DNA of 64,000 bases from the NCBI RefSeq assembly GCF_000703165.1, contig NZ_JNLQ01000002.1, positions 620,001-684,000 on the forward strand, written 5' to 3'. Shown piece after piece: positions 1-9,986 of this stretch. The stretch is from Butyrivibrio sp. AE3004 (GTDB lineage Bacteria; Bacillota; Clostridia; Lachnospirales; Lachnospiraceae). Below the pieces are notes generated by a model. It worked only from the letters and a program-made list of their open reading frames with translations, was not told the origin of the DNA and ran no database searches. A program made the position numbers and the translations under genes. Each line of letters begins with the position of its first letter. The stretch's first letter is position 1.

Positions 1-1
1 C

Positions 2-1003
2 ACAGATAAGGATGAACAGAAGGTGGGAAAGGATGTTATCAATGAGATACTGACAAAAATTTGCCGTGTGCCGATCGAAACCGTGGATACTGACGACATG
101 GCGGGACTTGCAACTCTTGAGGACAGATTAAAGGGCAAGGTCTTTGGCCAGGATGAAGCGGTAAAACAGGTTGTAAATGCCGTCAAATTTTCAAAGGCAG
201 GTCTTGGCGAGGAGAATAAACCGCTGGCGAGTCTTCTTTTCGTCGGGCCCACAGGTGTAGGTAAGACCGAGATAGCAAAACGCCTTGCGATGGAGCTTGG
301 AGTTAAACTTGTCCGTTTTGATATGAGTGAGTATGGAGAAAAACATGCGGTAGCAAAACTCATCGGCTCGCCTGCAGGTTATGTGGGTTACGAGGAAGGC
401 GGTATTTTAACCGAAGCAATAAGGAAGAATCCTTCGTCAGTACTCCTTCTTGATGAGATAGAAAAAGCGCATCCCGATATTTACAATGTCCTTTTGCAGG
501 TGATGGATTATGCTACTCTCACGGATAATCAGGGAAGAAAAGCGGATTTCAGAAACGTTATTGTAATCATGACCTCCAACGCAGGTGCCAACCGCCTCGG
601 AAAGAGCGGAATCGGCTTTGTGAGTGAAGGACATGATGACAGCGTTCTCATGGAGGAAGTAAAGCGTGTATTCCAGCCTGAATTCAGAAACCGTTTGAGC
701 AAGGTTGTGGTGTTTGGAAGCATGGATTCCAAGATGGCGACAATGGTTGTGGATAAAAAGCTTGGAGAATTATGCGATCAGCTAAAGGCTAAGAAGATAG
801 AGCTTTTGGCTGATGATGAAGCAAAACAGCTTATTAAAAAGCGCGGAATCAGTCAGGAATTCGGTGCAAGAGAGGTTGACCGTGTGATAAGAAATGACGT
901 AAAGCCTCTGTTTGTTGATGAGATTTTATTTGGAAAGTTAAAGGATGGTGGAAAGATAAAACTGTCTGTAGAGAACGGAGAATTCAGAATTCTCTATCAG
1001 TGA
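2..1003 (+). CDS. clpA: ATP-dependent Clp protease ATP-binding subunit ClpA (3' part)
   Basis: This is the C-terminal half of a Hsp100 unfoldase that feeds substrates to ClpP in the cytoplasm. The frame is open to the left edge, so the gene starts outside the window. Visible are the second AAA+ module with Walker A (GPTGVGKT), Walker B (LLLDEIEKAH), the RFDMSEY segment, the sensor region (MTSNAGA) and the small C-terminal D2 domain with FGAREVDRVIR. The FGQDEAVKQ lead-in, the AGLG linker before Walker A and the short C-terminus without ClpB-type extension favour ClpA over ClpB or ClpC. A hairpin terminator follows 11 bases after the stop. Family identity is firm; the N-terminal domain cannot be seen. 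Confidence 0.93.
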   Translation, partial: TDKDEQKVGKDVINEILTKICRVPIETVDTDDMAGLATLEDRLKGKVFGQDEAVKQVVNAVKFSKAGLGEENKPLASLLFVGPTGVGKTEIAKRLAMELGVKLVRFDMSEYGEKHAVAKLIGSPAGYVGYEEGGILTEAIRKNPSSVLLLDEIEKAHPDIYNVLLQVMDYATLTDNQGRKADFRNVIVIMTSNAGANRLGKSGIGFVSEGHDDSVLMEEVKRVFQPEFRNRLSKVVVFGSMDSKMATMVVDKKLGELCDQLKAKKIELLADDEAKQLIKKRGISQEFGAREVDRVIRNDVKPLFVDEILFGKLKDGGKIKLSVENGEFRILYQ

Positions 1004-1014
1004 TTTTTTAAATG

Positions 1015-1052
1015 AAGGCGGAACCTGTTAACCAAGCAGGTTTCGCCTTTTA
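1015..1052 (+). terminator. Rho-independent terminator after clpA
   Basis: The arms AAGGCGGAACCTG (1015-1027) and CAGGTTTCGCCTT (1036-1049) form a long stem with one mismatch, followed by a short T run. Confidence 0.85.
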
Positions 1053-1279
1053 TCTTAGAGAACTAACTCTATAAGCCCAAAATGATAAAAACACTCAATA
1101 TTCTGAAATGTTGCAAAAATAGAAATTTTTTTGGCCAAAATGGAGAAATAGAGCATACATTTTGGTTGAAAATATGATATATTTGAATTTCTTAGATTGT
1201 TAAAATATAAACATAAAGGGAACAGCGTAGCACAATAAAGTGCACGCATTGGGGAAAGACCCCGGGAAGGAAGGTATTT

Positions 1280-2806
1280 ATGGATACTACATTAATTATC
1301 GCACTCGCAATTATCATTGTAATCGCGATCATCGTCATAGCAGCGGGCTATGTAAAGGCACCTCCGGATAAGGCATTTATCATTTCCGGTATGAGAAAGG
1401 TTCCAAGAATTCTCATAGGACGTGCAGGTGTAAAAATCCCGTTTTTTGAAAGAGTAGATAAACTGTATCTTGGACAGATGACCGTTGATATCAAGACAGA
1501 GCAGTCAGTGCCCACAAACGATTTCATCAATGTAAATGTTGACGCTGTCGCAAAGGTAAGAATCGGCACAACACCTGAAGCAATTCAGCTTGCAGCCAAG
1601 AACTTCCTTAACAAGACACCCGAGCAGATCACAATGGATCTTCAGGACTCCCTGCAGGGTAACATGCGTGAGATCATAGGTACACTTGCTTTAAAGACGA
1701 TCAATACTGACAGAGACAGCTTTTCCGATCAGGTTATGGAAAAGGCTTCAAAGGACATGAACAAACTCGGTATTGAGATTTTGTCCTGTAACATTCAGAA
1801 CGTTACTGATGAAAACGGTCTTATAAGCGATCTTGGTATGGACAACACCGCTAAGATCAAGAAGGATGCAGCTATTGCAAAGGCTCAGGCAGACAGAGAC
1901 GTTGCCATTGCCAAGGCAGAAGCTGATAAGGCAGCCAACGATGCACGTGTACTTGCACAGACCGAGATAGCAGAGAAAAACAATGCTCTCGCGATTAAGC
2001 AGGCAGAGCTTAAGAGAGAAGCTGATACAGCAAGTGCTGTAGCCGACGCAGCTTATGAAATCCAGACTCAGGAACAGCAGAAATCAATTCAGACAGCTAC
2101 AGTAAATGCCCAGATTGCAAAGGCTGAGCGTGAGGCTGAACTTAAGCAGAAGGAAGTTATAGTTAAACAGCAGGAACTTGCAGCCGAGATTGAGAAAAAG
2201 GCAGATGCCGAGAAGTATCAGGCTGAGAAGAAGGCCGAAGCAGAGCTTGTTCAGAGACAGAAAAAAGCTGAAGCAGCAAAGTATGAGCAGGAACGTGAAG
2301 CTGATGCCAAAAAGGCTCAGGCTGAAGCCCAGAAATTTGCGGCAGAGCAGGAAGCTGCCGGTATTAAAGCAAAGTATGATGCAGAGGCAGCAGGTATTGC
2401 AGCAAAAGGTAAGGCAGAAGCTGAAGCCATCAGGGCCAAGGGTATTGCGGAAGCTGAGGCTATGGAGAAGAAAGCAGAAGCCTACAAGAAGTATAACGGC
2501 GCAGCTATGGCAGAAATGATGATCAAGATCATGCCTCAGATGGCAGCTGAAATTGCGAAGCCTCTTTCACAGATCGACAAGATCAATATATACGGAACAG
2601 GCGATGGTACCAATGGCGCAAGCCAGATTTCGGGAAATATGCCTATTGTAATGAAACAGGTATTTGATACAATGTCAGAAGCAACAGGTGTTGACTTTAC
2701 AGAGATTATGAGAGCCGGCACATATGATGCCAAAGTTAATAAAAACATTAATCTGTCGGGAGAAGCAGTAAATGTAACTGTTAATGCTCCAAAGGAGGAA
2801 AACTAA
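1280..2806 (+). CDS. floT: Flotillin-like SPFH domain membrane scaffold
   Basis: The 508-residue protein has one N-terminal membrane segment (about residues 4-24) followed by an SPFH/PHB domain (about 25-190). A very long Ala/Glu/Lys-rich coiled coil (about 195-400) with repeated KAEAE/AKAQA motifs comes next, and then a flotillin C-terminal part. Bacterial flotillins organise functional membrane microdomains. A GGAAGGAAGG ribosome binding site precedes the ATG. The unrelated alcohol dehydrogenase starts 4 bases after the stop, suggesting co-transcription. The upstream 220 bases are AT-rich and carry only a small GGGG-CCCC hairpin near the RBS. The family assignment is strong; the cargo is unknown. 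Confidence 0.9.
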   Translation: MDTTLIIALAIIIVIAIIVIAAGYVKAPPDKAFIISGMRKVPRILIGRAGVKIPFFERVDKLYLGQMTVDIKTEQSVPTNDFINVNVDAVAKVRIGTTPEAIQLAAKNFLNKTPEQITMDLQDSLQGNMREIIGTLALKTINTDRDSFSDQVMEKASKDMNKLGIEILSCNIQNVTDENGLISDLGMDNTAKIKKDAAIAKAQADRDVAIAKAEADKAANDARVLAQTEIAEKNNALAIKQAELKREADTASAVADAAYEIQTQEQQKSIQTATVNAQIAKAEREAELKQKEVIVKQQELAAEIEKKADAEKYQAEKKAEAELVQRQKKAEAAKYEQEREADAKKAQAEAQKFAAEQEAAGIKAKYDAEAAGIAAKGKAEAEAIRAKGIAEAEAMEKKAEAYKKYNGAAMAEMMIKIMPQMAAEIAKPLSQIDKINIYGTGDGTNGASQISGNMPIVMKQVFDTMSEATGVDFTEIMRAGTYDAKVNKNINLSGEAVNVTVNAPKEEN

Positions 2807-2810
2807 CATT

Positions 2811-3983
2811 ATGGACAATTTCAAGTACTACGCACCCACGGAAGTTATTTTCGGAAAAGATGTTGAAGATCAGACAGGCGAAACCGCTGTAAAATACGGT
2901 AAAAAAGCACTTTTGGTTTATGGAAAAGGAAGTGTTGTAAAGAGCGGACTTTTGGAAAGAGTTGAAAAATCTCTTTCAGAGTCAGGTGTGGAGTACAAGG
3001 AATTTGGCGGAGCAAAACCCAATCCGACACTTGCTCATGCAGAGGAAGGAATTAAGGAAGCGCTCTCTTTTGGTGCAGATATGATAATAGGGATCGGCGG
3101 CGGAAGTGCGATAGATACCGCAAAGGCTATTGCGCACGGAGCCGCTAATCCGGATGAGAAGCTATGGGAGCTTTGGACAAAGAAGGTACCGCTTACAAAG
3201 TCACTTCCTGTTGGAGCTGTATTAACAATTGCCGCAGCAGGAAGTGAGATGAGTGACTCAGCTGTACTTACAAATGAGGAGCTTGGCAAGAAAGCAGGTA
3301 TTAACACAGATTTTAACAGATGCAGATTTGCCATGGTTAATCCCGCACTTGGAATGACACTTCCAAAGAATCAGATAGCTGCAGGCGTTACTGATATCAT
3401 GATGCACACCATGGAGAGATACTTCATTCCGGGTATTCAGTGTGACATGACAGATGAGATAGCGGAAGGCCTTTTGAGAACCGTTATTAAAAACGGAAAG
3501 ATTGTAGTTGATACACCTTCAGACTATGATGCAATGGCTGAGATATTCTGGGCATCAAGTCTTTCACATAACAATCTGACCGAATGCGGACGAGGCAAGG
3601 ATTTTTCAGTTCACAAGTTTGGGCATGCTTTGTCAGCCCGCTATGATGTGACTCACGGTGATTCGCTTGCAGCGGTGTGGGGGTCATGGGCAAAGGCATT
3701 ATATAAGGATGCTGATTCAAGATTTGCTAAATTTGCGCGTAAGGTATGGGGAATATCCGAAGAGAATGATGAAAAGGCTGCAGCTGCAGGTATAGACAAA
3801 ACAGTGGAATTCTTTAAGAGTATAGGAATGCCTGTAAGTCTGCATGATCTTGGAATTAATCCCACTGATGATGATCTTACAGCCCTTTCTATGGATGCAA
3901 CGATGCAGGATACCGTTAAGCTTTCAAGAATAAGGCCGATTGATGCCAAAGCCGCTTTTGAAATATATAAGGCTGCGCTTTAA
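2811..3983 (+). CDS. Iron-containing alcohol dehydrogenase (BdhA/YqhD-type)
   Basis: This 390-residue NAD(P)H-dependent group III alcohol dehydrogenase resembles NADH/NADPH-dependent butanol dehydrogenases of Clostridia, which reduce aldehydes to alcohols at the end of fermentation. The nucleotide loop GIGGGSAIDTAKAIA is near residues 93-107. The metal ligands of the family are recognisable: Asp and His in VTDIMMHTMERYF, and two His in the HKFGHALSARYDVTHGDSL block. The start at 2811 is chosen because AAAGGAGG lies at 2791-2798 inside the end of the flotillin gene and MDNFKYYAPTEVIFG is the usual N-terminus; an earlier in-frame start would overlap that gene. A strong terminator follows. Confidence 0.9.
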   Translation: MDNFKYYAPTEVIFGKDVEDQTGETAVKYGKKALLVYGKGSVVKSGLLERVEKSLSESGVEYKEFGGAKPNPTLAHAEEGIKEALSFGADMIIGIGGGSAIDTAKAIAHGAANPDEKLWELWTKKVPLTKSLPVGAVLTIAAAGSEMSDSAVLTNEELGKKAGINTDFNRCRFAMVNPALGMTLPKNQIAAGVTDIMMHTMERYFIPGIQCDMTDEIAEGLLRTVIKNGKIVVDTPSDYDAMAEIFWASSLSHNNLTECGRGKDFSVHKFGHALSARYDVTHGDSLAAVWGSWAKALYKDADSRFAKFARKVWGISEENDEKAAAAGIDKTVEFFKSIGMPVSLHDLGINPTDDDLTALSMDATMQDTVKLSRIRPIDAKAAFEIYKAAL

Positions 3984-3991
3984 AACAGTTC

Positions 3992-4037
3992 ATCGCTATT
4001 TTTTGAAATAAAATTTCAAAAAATAGCGATTTTTTTG
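3992..4037 (+). terminator. Rho-independent terminator after the alcohol dehydrogenase
   Basis: The arms ATCGCTATTTTTTGAAAT and ATTTCAAAAAATAGCGAT are perfectly complementary around an AAA loop and are followed by six T. Confidence 0.92.
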
Positions 4038-4150
4038 ATTAATAGTTCACAGTTTATATAATTTAATATCGTTTTAATAGCTTTGTTTTTTCGAACTTTT
4101 TATAATTTACCCATAAGGTTATTTAGATTGATTCAAGGAGGAACATTCTA

Positions 4151-4621
4151 ATGAGTAAATTATTGAAGAACGGTATCGTACTGGTAGCAGGACTTGCGAT
4201 GATGCTTTCGCTTGTATTATCTCCCGTAAAGGCTTATGCTGCGGGACAAACTGGGGATACCACAGTAGAAAAAGCTTCTGATGCAGAGATTTCACAGATA
4301 ATGACTTATACAGAGAGTCTTTTGAAGGAAAGCTTCGGAAACAATTATAAGATTACCAGGGAAGGAGATCTTGTAACAATATCCATTTGGCAGAACGGGA
4401 TGGCAGAATTTGCCGCTTTGGCTATAGAGGATAAAAACTATAAAGCCGGGTGGGATGATATGATGAATACACTTAAAGAGATGGCTGACGCTGTTAACGG
4501 TCTTTATCGTTTGTATAATCTGAACTGTGCGGTGAATCTATTAAACGAGCTGAATACTGACAATGCTCTCGCATCCTATTACAACGGAATGCTGGTATAT
4601 GATGCAACAAGCAATCAGTAA
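4151..4621 (+). CDS. Small secreted protein of unknown function
   Basis: I do not recognise a family. The 156-residue product begins with a clear signal peptide (basic MSKLLKNG, hydrophobic core to about residue 27, cleavage around AYAAG). The mature part is about 125 residues with no Cys, no membrane segment and mostly helical composition. An AAGGAGGAA ribosome binding site precedes the ATG. It stands alone, between the terminator of the alcohol dehydrogenase gene and its own hairpin terminator. It is probably an exported or cell-surface protein; nothing in the sequence shows a catalytic motif. Confidence 0.75.
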   Translation: MSKLLKNGIVLVAGLAMMLSLVLSPVKAYAAGQTGDTTVEKASDAEISQIMTYTESLLKESFGNNYKITREGDLVTISIWQNGMAEFAALAIEDKNYKAGWDDMMNTLKEMADAVNGLYRLYNLNCAVNLLNELNTDNALASYYNGMLVYDATSNQ

Positions 4622-4657
4622 AGGATATCTGTTTTAAAATCAGAAGTAAAATGACTG

Positions 4658-4702
4658 CCGGGTATATATTCATTTTGAGTGATGAATATATATCCGGTTT
4701 TC
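4658..4702 (+). terminator. Hairpin terminator after the small secreted protein
   Basis: CCGGGTATATATTCAT (4658-4673) pairs with ATGAATATATATCCGG (4682-4697) with one G-T pair; the T run after it is short (TTTT). Confidence 0.7.
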
Positions 4703-4866
4703 TGATTTTCTGCGTGTGATTTTATTTTTGCATTCAATAAGCCATGACTTTACGTACGATAACAAGGTATAAAAATGTCATGAAACTAAGTATAAATAGT
4801 CATGTAGAAAAAAAGGATCACAATGATATAATTTAGTCTTGCAGTGTAAAAAGTTTACGGGAGGCA

Positions 4867-7185
4867 ATGATGCAAAGTAAATTACAGGACAGAGAAGTGA
4901 TTCTTAGATATACAAAGCCTGCATCGGATTTTAATGAGGCTATGCCTATAGGAAACGGTAGAATAGGCGGAATGGTATATGGAGGTCCGGATAAGGATCT
5001 TGTTGGATTAAATGAGGATTCTGTGTGGTCGGGCGGTTTAAGACACAGAATTAATCCCGATGCGAAGGAAGGCCTTAAGGAAGTAAGAGACCTTCTTTTT
5101 AAAGGGGATATTCCGGCTGCAGAGAAAACTGCATTTGAAAAAATGCAGGGAATAAATCCCAATAGCAGGCATTATATGCCGCTTGGAGACCTTAACATAG
5201 TTTTTTCCTGCGATGATGAAGACGTTACGGAGTACAGCCGAATCCTTGATATAGGTAATGCCGTTGCCACCGTAAAGTACAAGTGCGGGAACACAGAGTA
5301 TAAAAGAGAGTATTTTGCGTCTGCTCCCGATAATGCGCTGATAGTACACATTACATCATCAGTGCCCGGTAAAGTGAGCTTCAAAGCTGATATTGACGGA
5401 CGGGATGATTATTATGACGACAACAGGCCCTGCGCTGACAACATGATTATGTATACGGGAGGAACAGGTTCAAAGGATGGAATCTTTTTTGCTGCTGTTC
5501 TTGCCGGCTCCTGCAAGGGAGGAAGCATTAGGACTCTTGGTAAAAAGATAAGCGTTGAATGTGCGGATGAGGCAACTCTTATATTGACTTGCCGCACAAG
5601 TTTTTATGAGTACAGCTTAAGTGACAAGGAAGATACATTAAACGATTTAGATGGGAAGAAGTATGCCCGGAGAGCAATAAAGGATGCAAAAGCTGTTATT
5701 GAAAAATCTTATGAGGATGTAAAAGAAACTCATATTTCAGATTATAAAAAGTACTTTGACAGGGTAGAACTGTTATTAAATGATAACAGTGACAGCGCAA
5801 GAGAGCTCTCTACTGACGAGAGACTTAAGAGGTTTTCAGCAAACGACGGTACCTTGGAAAAAAGAAATCTCGATAATAAGCTGATGGAGCTTTACTTTAA
5901 TTTTGGCAGATATCTGATGATTTCAGGAAGCCGTCCGGGGACACAGCCACTAAACCTTCAGGGAATCTGGAACAAGGATATGTGGCCTGCATGGGGAAGT
6001 AAGTACACGGTGAATATAAACACAGAGATGAATTATTGGCCGGCTGAAAGCTGCAATCTTTCTGAGTTTCATGAGCCGCTTTTTGATCTTCTTGAGAGGG
6101 TCTGCGTAAACGGAAGAATTACAGCCAAGGAGATGTATGGTATCGAAAAGGGTTTTGTATGCCATCACAATACGGATATCTGGGGAGATACCGCACCACA
6201 GGACGAATGGATTCCCGCAACCATATGGCCAATGAGCGGAGCATGGCTTGCTACCCATGTTTTCGAGCATTACGAATATACGAAAGACAAGGAATTTCTT
6301 AAGGATAAATATCACCTGATAAAAGAAGCCTGTGAGTTTTTTACAGAATTCCTTATTGAAGACAGTGACGGAAGGCTTGTTACCTCACCTTCCGTATCAC
6401 CTGAAAATACCTACATGACCGATAAGGGTGTAAAAGGGTGTCTTTGCATGGGACCGTCTATGGATTCACAGATAATTACAGTTCTTTTTGAGGATGAAAT
6501 AAAGGCATCAGAGATTCTCGGAATTGATGAGGCCTTTGCAGAGCGCCTTAAACAGATGATGGAGAAACTCCCAAAGCCTGAAATAGGAAAATACGGTCAG
6601 ATAAAGGAATGGGCTGTTGATTACGATGAGGTTGAGATAGGCCACAGACATATTTCGCAGCTTTTTGCGCTTTATCCGGCAGACCTTATAACACCGGAAA
6701 AGACTCCGCTCCTTGCAAAAGCAGCGAGAGCTACCCTTGAAAGAAGACTTTCTCATGGCGGAGGACATACGGGATGGAGCAGAGCCTGGATCGCAAATAT
6801 GTGGGCAAGATTATATGACAGCAAGAAGGTGTACGAGAATATTGAAAAGCTCCTCGGCAATTCCACAAATCCGAACATGTTTGACAATCATCCGCCGTTT
6901 CAGATAGACGGAAACTTTGGAGGAGAGGCGGCAATTTGTGAAGCCCTTTTGCAGTGTACAAACGGAGAAATTATTCTTTTGCCCGCACTACCGGATGAGT
7001 GGAGTGAAGGAAGCGTAAAGGGGTTAAGGGCAAAGGGAGGCTTTACCGTCAATATGAGCTGGAAAAATAAGGAGCTTTCCTCTGCTGAAATTATAGCTGA
7101 TCATGACAGTGAATGTGATGTCAGAATAAGTGGAGCATTAAGACATTTTAAAGCAATAGCGAAAGAGAGACTGGAGCTTATTTAG
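4867..7185 (+). CDS. GH95 family alpha-L-fucosidase/galactosidase
   Basis: The 772-residue glycoside hydrolase family 95 enzyme would remove terminal alpha-1,2-L-fucose (or L-galactose) from plant or host glycans by inversion. The N-terminal beta-sandwich opens with PIGNGRIGGMVYGG and NEDSVWSGG. The (alpha/alpha)6 barrel holds the family hallmarks: NLQGIWNKDMWPAWGSKYT, NINTEMNYWPAE (the paired catalytic Asn residues), SPSVSPENTY (the Glu general acid), HRHISQLFALYP, GHTGWSRAW and IDGNFG (the Asp). There is no signal peptide, so the enzyme should be cytoplasmic and act on imported oligosaccharides. It is a single gene without a neighbouring transporter. The start is ATG 4867 or 4870, both behind GGGAGG. 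Confidence 0.93.
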   Translation: MMQSKLQDREVILRYTKPASDFNEAMPIGNGRIGGMVYGGPDKDLVGLNEDSVWSGGLRHRINPDAKEGLKEVRDLLFKGDIPAAEKTAFEKMQGINPNSRHYMPLGDLNIVFSCDDEDVTEYSRILDIGNAVATVKYKCGNTEYKREYFASAPDNALIVHITSSVPGKVSFKADIDGRDDYYDDNRPCADNMIMYTGGTGSKDGIFFAAVLAGSCKGGSIRTLGKKISVECADEATLILTCRTSFYEYSLSDKEDTLNDLDGKKYARRAIKDAKAVIEKSYEDVKETHISDYKKYFDRVELLLNDNSDSARELSTDERLKRFSANDGTLEKRNLDNKLMELYFNFGRYLMISGSRPGTQPLNLQGIWNKDMWPAWGSKYTVNINTEMNYWPAESCNLSEFHEPLFDLLERVCVNGRITAKEMYGIEKGFVCHHNTDIWGDTAPQDEWIPATIWPMSGAWLATHVFEHYEYTKDKEFLKDKYHLIKEACEFFTEFLIEDSDGRLVTSPSVSPENTYMTDKGVKGCLCMGPSMDSQIITVLFEDEIKASEILGIDEAFAERLKQMMEKLPKPEIGKYGQIKEWAVDYDEVEIGHRHISQLFALYPADLITPEKTPLLAKAARATLERRLSHGGGHTGWSRAWIANMWARLYDSKKVYENIEKLLGNSTNPNMFDNHPPFQIDGNFGGEAAICEALLQCTNGEIILLPALPDEWSEGSVKGLRAKGGFTVNMSWKNKELSSAEIIADHDSECDVRISGALRHFKAIAKERLELI

Positions 7186-7199
7186 GAATATTGTAATAT

Positions 7200-7229
7200 A
7201 AAAAGAGGAGGACTTATTTGTCCTCCTCC
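7200..7229 (-). terminator. Terminator of the zinc-ribbon protein gene (minus strand)
   Basis: GAGGAGGAC (7205-7213) and GTCCTCCTC (7220-7228) pair. Read on the minus strand the stem is followed by TTTTT, and the stop codon of the gene lies in the loop. It may also help stop transcription of the GH95 gene from the other side. Confidence 0.75.
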
Positions 7230-7690
7230 ATAAAACGCATCTTGTTGCTGCCCTGAGTCTGGGGCTGTCCGATGGCAATACCTTTCTGTTCGGCTTTTCG
7301 CTTTTCCTTCATACATTGCGGGCATATTGTGCCAAAGTTTGTTGGTTTTCCGCAAATCTGGCAATAATTGCCCATGAAAATCTGCTTCATTGTAGGGTCA
7401 TCTTTGTATTGGATTCTGCCTTGCTTTATCCACTCCTTTACCTTTGCCAAAGGCAGATTGAAATGATCTGCAACCTCATAGTCTTTTACATCGTTAGCAC
7501 GGATATAATCCCGTACTTCGCAGAAAAGCTCCTGTTCGGAGCACATAGGGCACAGATTCCCCTTGATATCGTGAAGCAGCCTTCGTCCGCAGTTATGGCA
7601 TACCCTCGTTCTTTCTTTTTCCGTATGTAATTTTATTTTATCTCCGTGAAGAGCCTCAAATCTCTTCAGGTTTTTCTCATAGCTATCCAT
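7214..7690 (-). CDS. YvyF-like double zinc-ribbon HTH protein
   Basis: The 158-residue protein carries two four-Cys zinc ribbons: CHNCG...CPMC at about residues 31-50 and CQICG...CPQC at about 109-126. Between them is a helix-turn-helix-like segment (YEVADHFNLPLAKVKEWIKQG). The arrangement matches the flagellar-operon-associated YvyF family, though no flagellar gene is visible here. DNA binding or a regulatory/adaptor role is an inference from the HTH; no partner is evident. It is transcribed divergently from typA and ends in its own terminator hairpin. Confidence 0.7.
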   Translation of the reverse strand: MDSYEKNLKRFEALHGDKIKLHTEKERTRVCHNCGRRLLHDIKGNLCPMCSEQELFCEVRDYIRANDVKDYEVADHFNLPLAKVKEWIKQGRIQYKDDPTMKQIFMGNYCQICGKPTNFGTICPQCMKEKRKAEQKGIAIGQPQTQGSNKMRFMEEDK

Positions 7691-7887
7691 ATTTATATTT
7701 TAAGGCTTTGGCAATCAAATTTAAATACACAAAACACAGTTTATATTTATTTAATGATATCTGCGTTGTCTTTATTATTGCATCAATTATTGCTGCGTGA
7801 TATACTATGTGAGTTTTGAAACCAAATAAATGGAATTCACACATTAATATAGTAAAAATAGTAATAAAAAAATAACGGAGGAAAACC

Positions 7888-9729
7888 ATGAAACAGACAA
7901 GAAACGATGTCAGAAACGTAGCAATTATTGCCCACGTCGATCACGGTAAGACAACACTGGTTGACGGACTTCTCAGACAGAGCGGTGTTTTTCGTGAGGG
8001 CCAGGACGTCGTAGAGCGTGTTATGGACTCAGGAGATATCGAGCGTGAGCGTGGAATCACCATCATGTCCAAGAACACAGCTATCAGCTACAAAGACATT
8101 AAGATTAACATTATTGATACGCCCGGCCACGCAGACTTTGGCGGAGAGGTAGAGCGTGTCCTTAAAATGGTTAATGGTGTTATTCTTGTCGTTGACGCTT
8201 TTGAGGGTGCGATGCCCCAGACCAAGTTCGTTCTTGGAAAAGCAATGGAGCTTAAGCTTCCCGTAATCGTATGTATAAATAAGATCGACAGACCTGAGGC
8301 TCGTCCGGGTGAAGTTATCGATGAAGTACTTGAGCTTCTTCTTGACCTTGGCGCAGATGATAAGCAGCTTGACTGTCCTTTCGTATTTGCATCAGCTAAG
8401 GCGGGAACATCATCCATGTCACTTGATGAGCCCGGAAGCGACCTTAAGCCTCTTCTCGACACTATCATCAATTACATTCCCGCACCTGTAGGTGATCCCG
8501 ATGCAGGTACTCAGATGCTTATCAGTACTATCGACTACAATGAATATGTTGGCCGTATAGGTGTTGGTAAGGTTGATAACGGAACAGTTAAGGTTAACCA
8601 GGAAGTAATTGTAATAAATCACCATGAGCCTGATCGTTCATTTAAGACCAAGATCAGTAAGCTTTATGAATTCCAGGGACTTGGCAAGGTAGAGGTTCAG
8701 GAAGCAGGAATAGGTTCTATCGTGGCAATTTCAGGTATTGAAGATCTTAAGATTGGTGATACACTCTGTGCTCCGGATGCACCTAATGCAATTCCTTTCC
8801 AGAAGATTTCAGAGCCTACAATTTCAATGAACTTCATTGTTAATGATTCACCTCTTGCAGGTCAGGAAGGAAAATACGTAACATCACGTCATATTCGTGA
8901 TCGTCTTTACAAGGAACTTAACACTGACGTATCACTCAGAGTTGAGGATACAGATACAACAGAGACCTTTAAGGTTTCAGGACGTGGTGAGCTTCATCTT
9001 TCTGTCCTTATCGAGACAATGCGTCGTGAAGGCTATGAATTTGCAGTAAGTAAGGCTGAGGTTATTTATAAGACCGATGAAAACGGTAAGAAGCTTGAGC
9101 CTATGGAAAAATGCTACATCGATGTTCCTGAAGAATTTGCTGGAAGTGTTATCCAGAAGCTTGGTGAGCGTAAGGGTGAGATGATCAACATGGGACTTGC
9201 AAACGGTGGCTATACACGTCTTGAGTTCCTTATCCCTTCAAGAGGACTTATCGGATACAGAGGTGAGTTCATGACAGATACCAAGGGTAACGGTATCATG
9301 AACACAATCTTTGAGGGCTATGCTCCTTACAAGGGTGACATCTCTTATCGTAAGCAGGGGTCACTTATTGCTTTCGAGACAGGTGAAGCAGTAACCTATG
9401 GTCTTTTCAATGCTCAGGAGAGAGGACAGCTCTTCATCAGCCCCGGCGATAAGGTTTATTCAGGTATGGTCATCGGTTCCAGTGGAAAGAGTGAAGATAT
9501 CGAGGTTAACGTATGTAAGACCAAGCACCTTACAAACACAAGAACATCATCTTCCGATGAGGCATTGAGACTTGTTCCTCCGCGCATCATGTCACTTGAG
9601 CAGAGTATTGACTTCATCGATACTGATGAGCTTCTTGAGGTAACACCTACAACTCTTCGTATCCGTAAGAAGATACTTGATCCTACACTTCGTAAGAGAG
9701 CAGGATTTGCCGCAAAAAATAAAAAATAA
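7888..9729 (+). CDS. typA: Ribosome-associated GTPase TypA/BipA
   Basis: The 613-residue translational GTPase binds the 70S ribosome and aids 50S assembly and stress adaptation. The G domain shows G1 AHVDHGKTT, the switch I region ERERGITI, G3 DTPGHADF, G4 NKIDR and G5 SAKAG. EF-G-like domains II, III and V follow, and the BipA-specific C-terminal domain is full length. The AACGGAGGAAAACC ribosome binding site sets the ATG. The 197-base divergent spacer upstream is AT-rich and contains an imperfect ATGTGAGT...AATTCACACAT dyad. An unusual tandem array of hairpins follows the stop. Confidence 0.97.
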   Translation: MKQTRNDVRNVAIIAHVDHGKTTLVDGLLRQSGVFREGQDVVERVMDSGDIERERGITIMSKNTAISYKDIKINIIDTPGHADFGGEVERVLKMVNGVILVVDAFEGAMPQTKFVLGKAMELKLPVIVCINKIDRPEARPGEVIDEVLELLLDLGADDKQLDCPFVFASAKAGTSSMSLDEPGSDLKPLLDTIINYIPAPVGDPDAGTQMLISTIDYNEYVGRIGVGKVDNGTVKVNQEVIVINHHEPDRSFKTKISKLYEFQGLGKVEVQEAGIGSIVAISGIEDLKIGDTLCAPDAPNAIPFQKISEPTISMNFIVNDSPLAGQEGKYVTSRHIRDRLYKELNTDVSLRVEDTDTTETFKVSGRGELHLSVLIETMRREGYEFAVSKAEVIYKTDENGKKLEPMEKCYIDVPEEFAGSVIQKLGERKGEMINMGLANGGYTRLEFLIPSRGLIGYRGEFMTDTKGNGIMNTIFEGYAPYKGDISYRKQGSLIAFETGEAVTYGLFNAQERGQLFISPGDKVYSGMVIGSSGKSEDIEVNVCKTKHLTNTRTSSSDEALRLVPPRIMSLEQSIDFIDTDELLEVTPTTLRIRKKILDPTLRKRAGFAAKNKK

Positions 9730-9734
9730 GGTAT

Positions 9735-9975
9735 AAAAAACCCCTTATGGAGTGTGTATTCCGTTCCGACCTCGTTGCAAAGGACGCATAATCGGTCGGA
9801 ACGGAACACACACTCCAAAGGGGTTTTTATTATTCCGTTCCGACCTCGTTGCAAAGGACGCATAATCGGTCGGAACGGAACACACACTCCAAAGGGGTTT
9901 TTATTATTCCGTTCCGATCTCGTTGCAAAGGACGCATAATCGGTCGGAACGGAACACACACTCCAAAGGGGATTT
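9735..9975. repeat. 74-bp tandem repeat array of terminator-like hairpins
   Basis: The typA terminator is a long hairpin: the left arm AAAACCCC...GTTCCGAC (about 9737-9770) matches the right arm GTCGGAAC...GGGGTTTTT (about 9795-9828). The loop-plus-right-arm unit is then repeated. The segment starting ATTCCGTTCCGAC occurs at 9758, 9832 and 9906, an exact spacing of 74 bases. Each unit keeps an internal inverted repeat (TTCCGTTCCGAC/GTCGGAACGGAA) and ends in CCAAAGGGG(T/A)TTTT. Copies differ at only a few positions (e.g. GACCTCG against GATCTCG), so the duplication is recent. It lies between convergent genes. Confidence 0.9.
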
Positions 9976-9986
9976 TTTCTTAAATA

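Noticed and set aside
9456..9959. Open frame on the minus strand running through the typA 3' end and the tandem hairpins
   Set aside because: It is created by the 74-base repeat unit keeping one frame open, and it overlaps typA antisense; no ribosome binding site or protein family supports it.
9735..9975. Possible CRISPR array because of regularly spaced repeats
   Set aside because: The units are contiguous, 74 bases long and palindromic with no unique spacers, and there are no cas genes.
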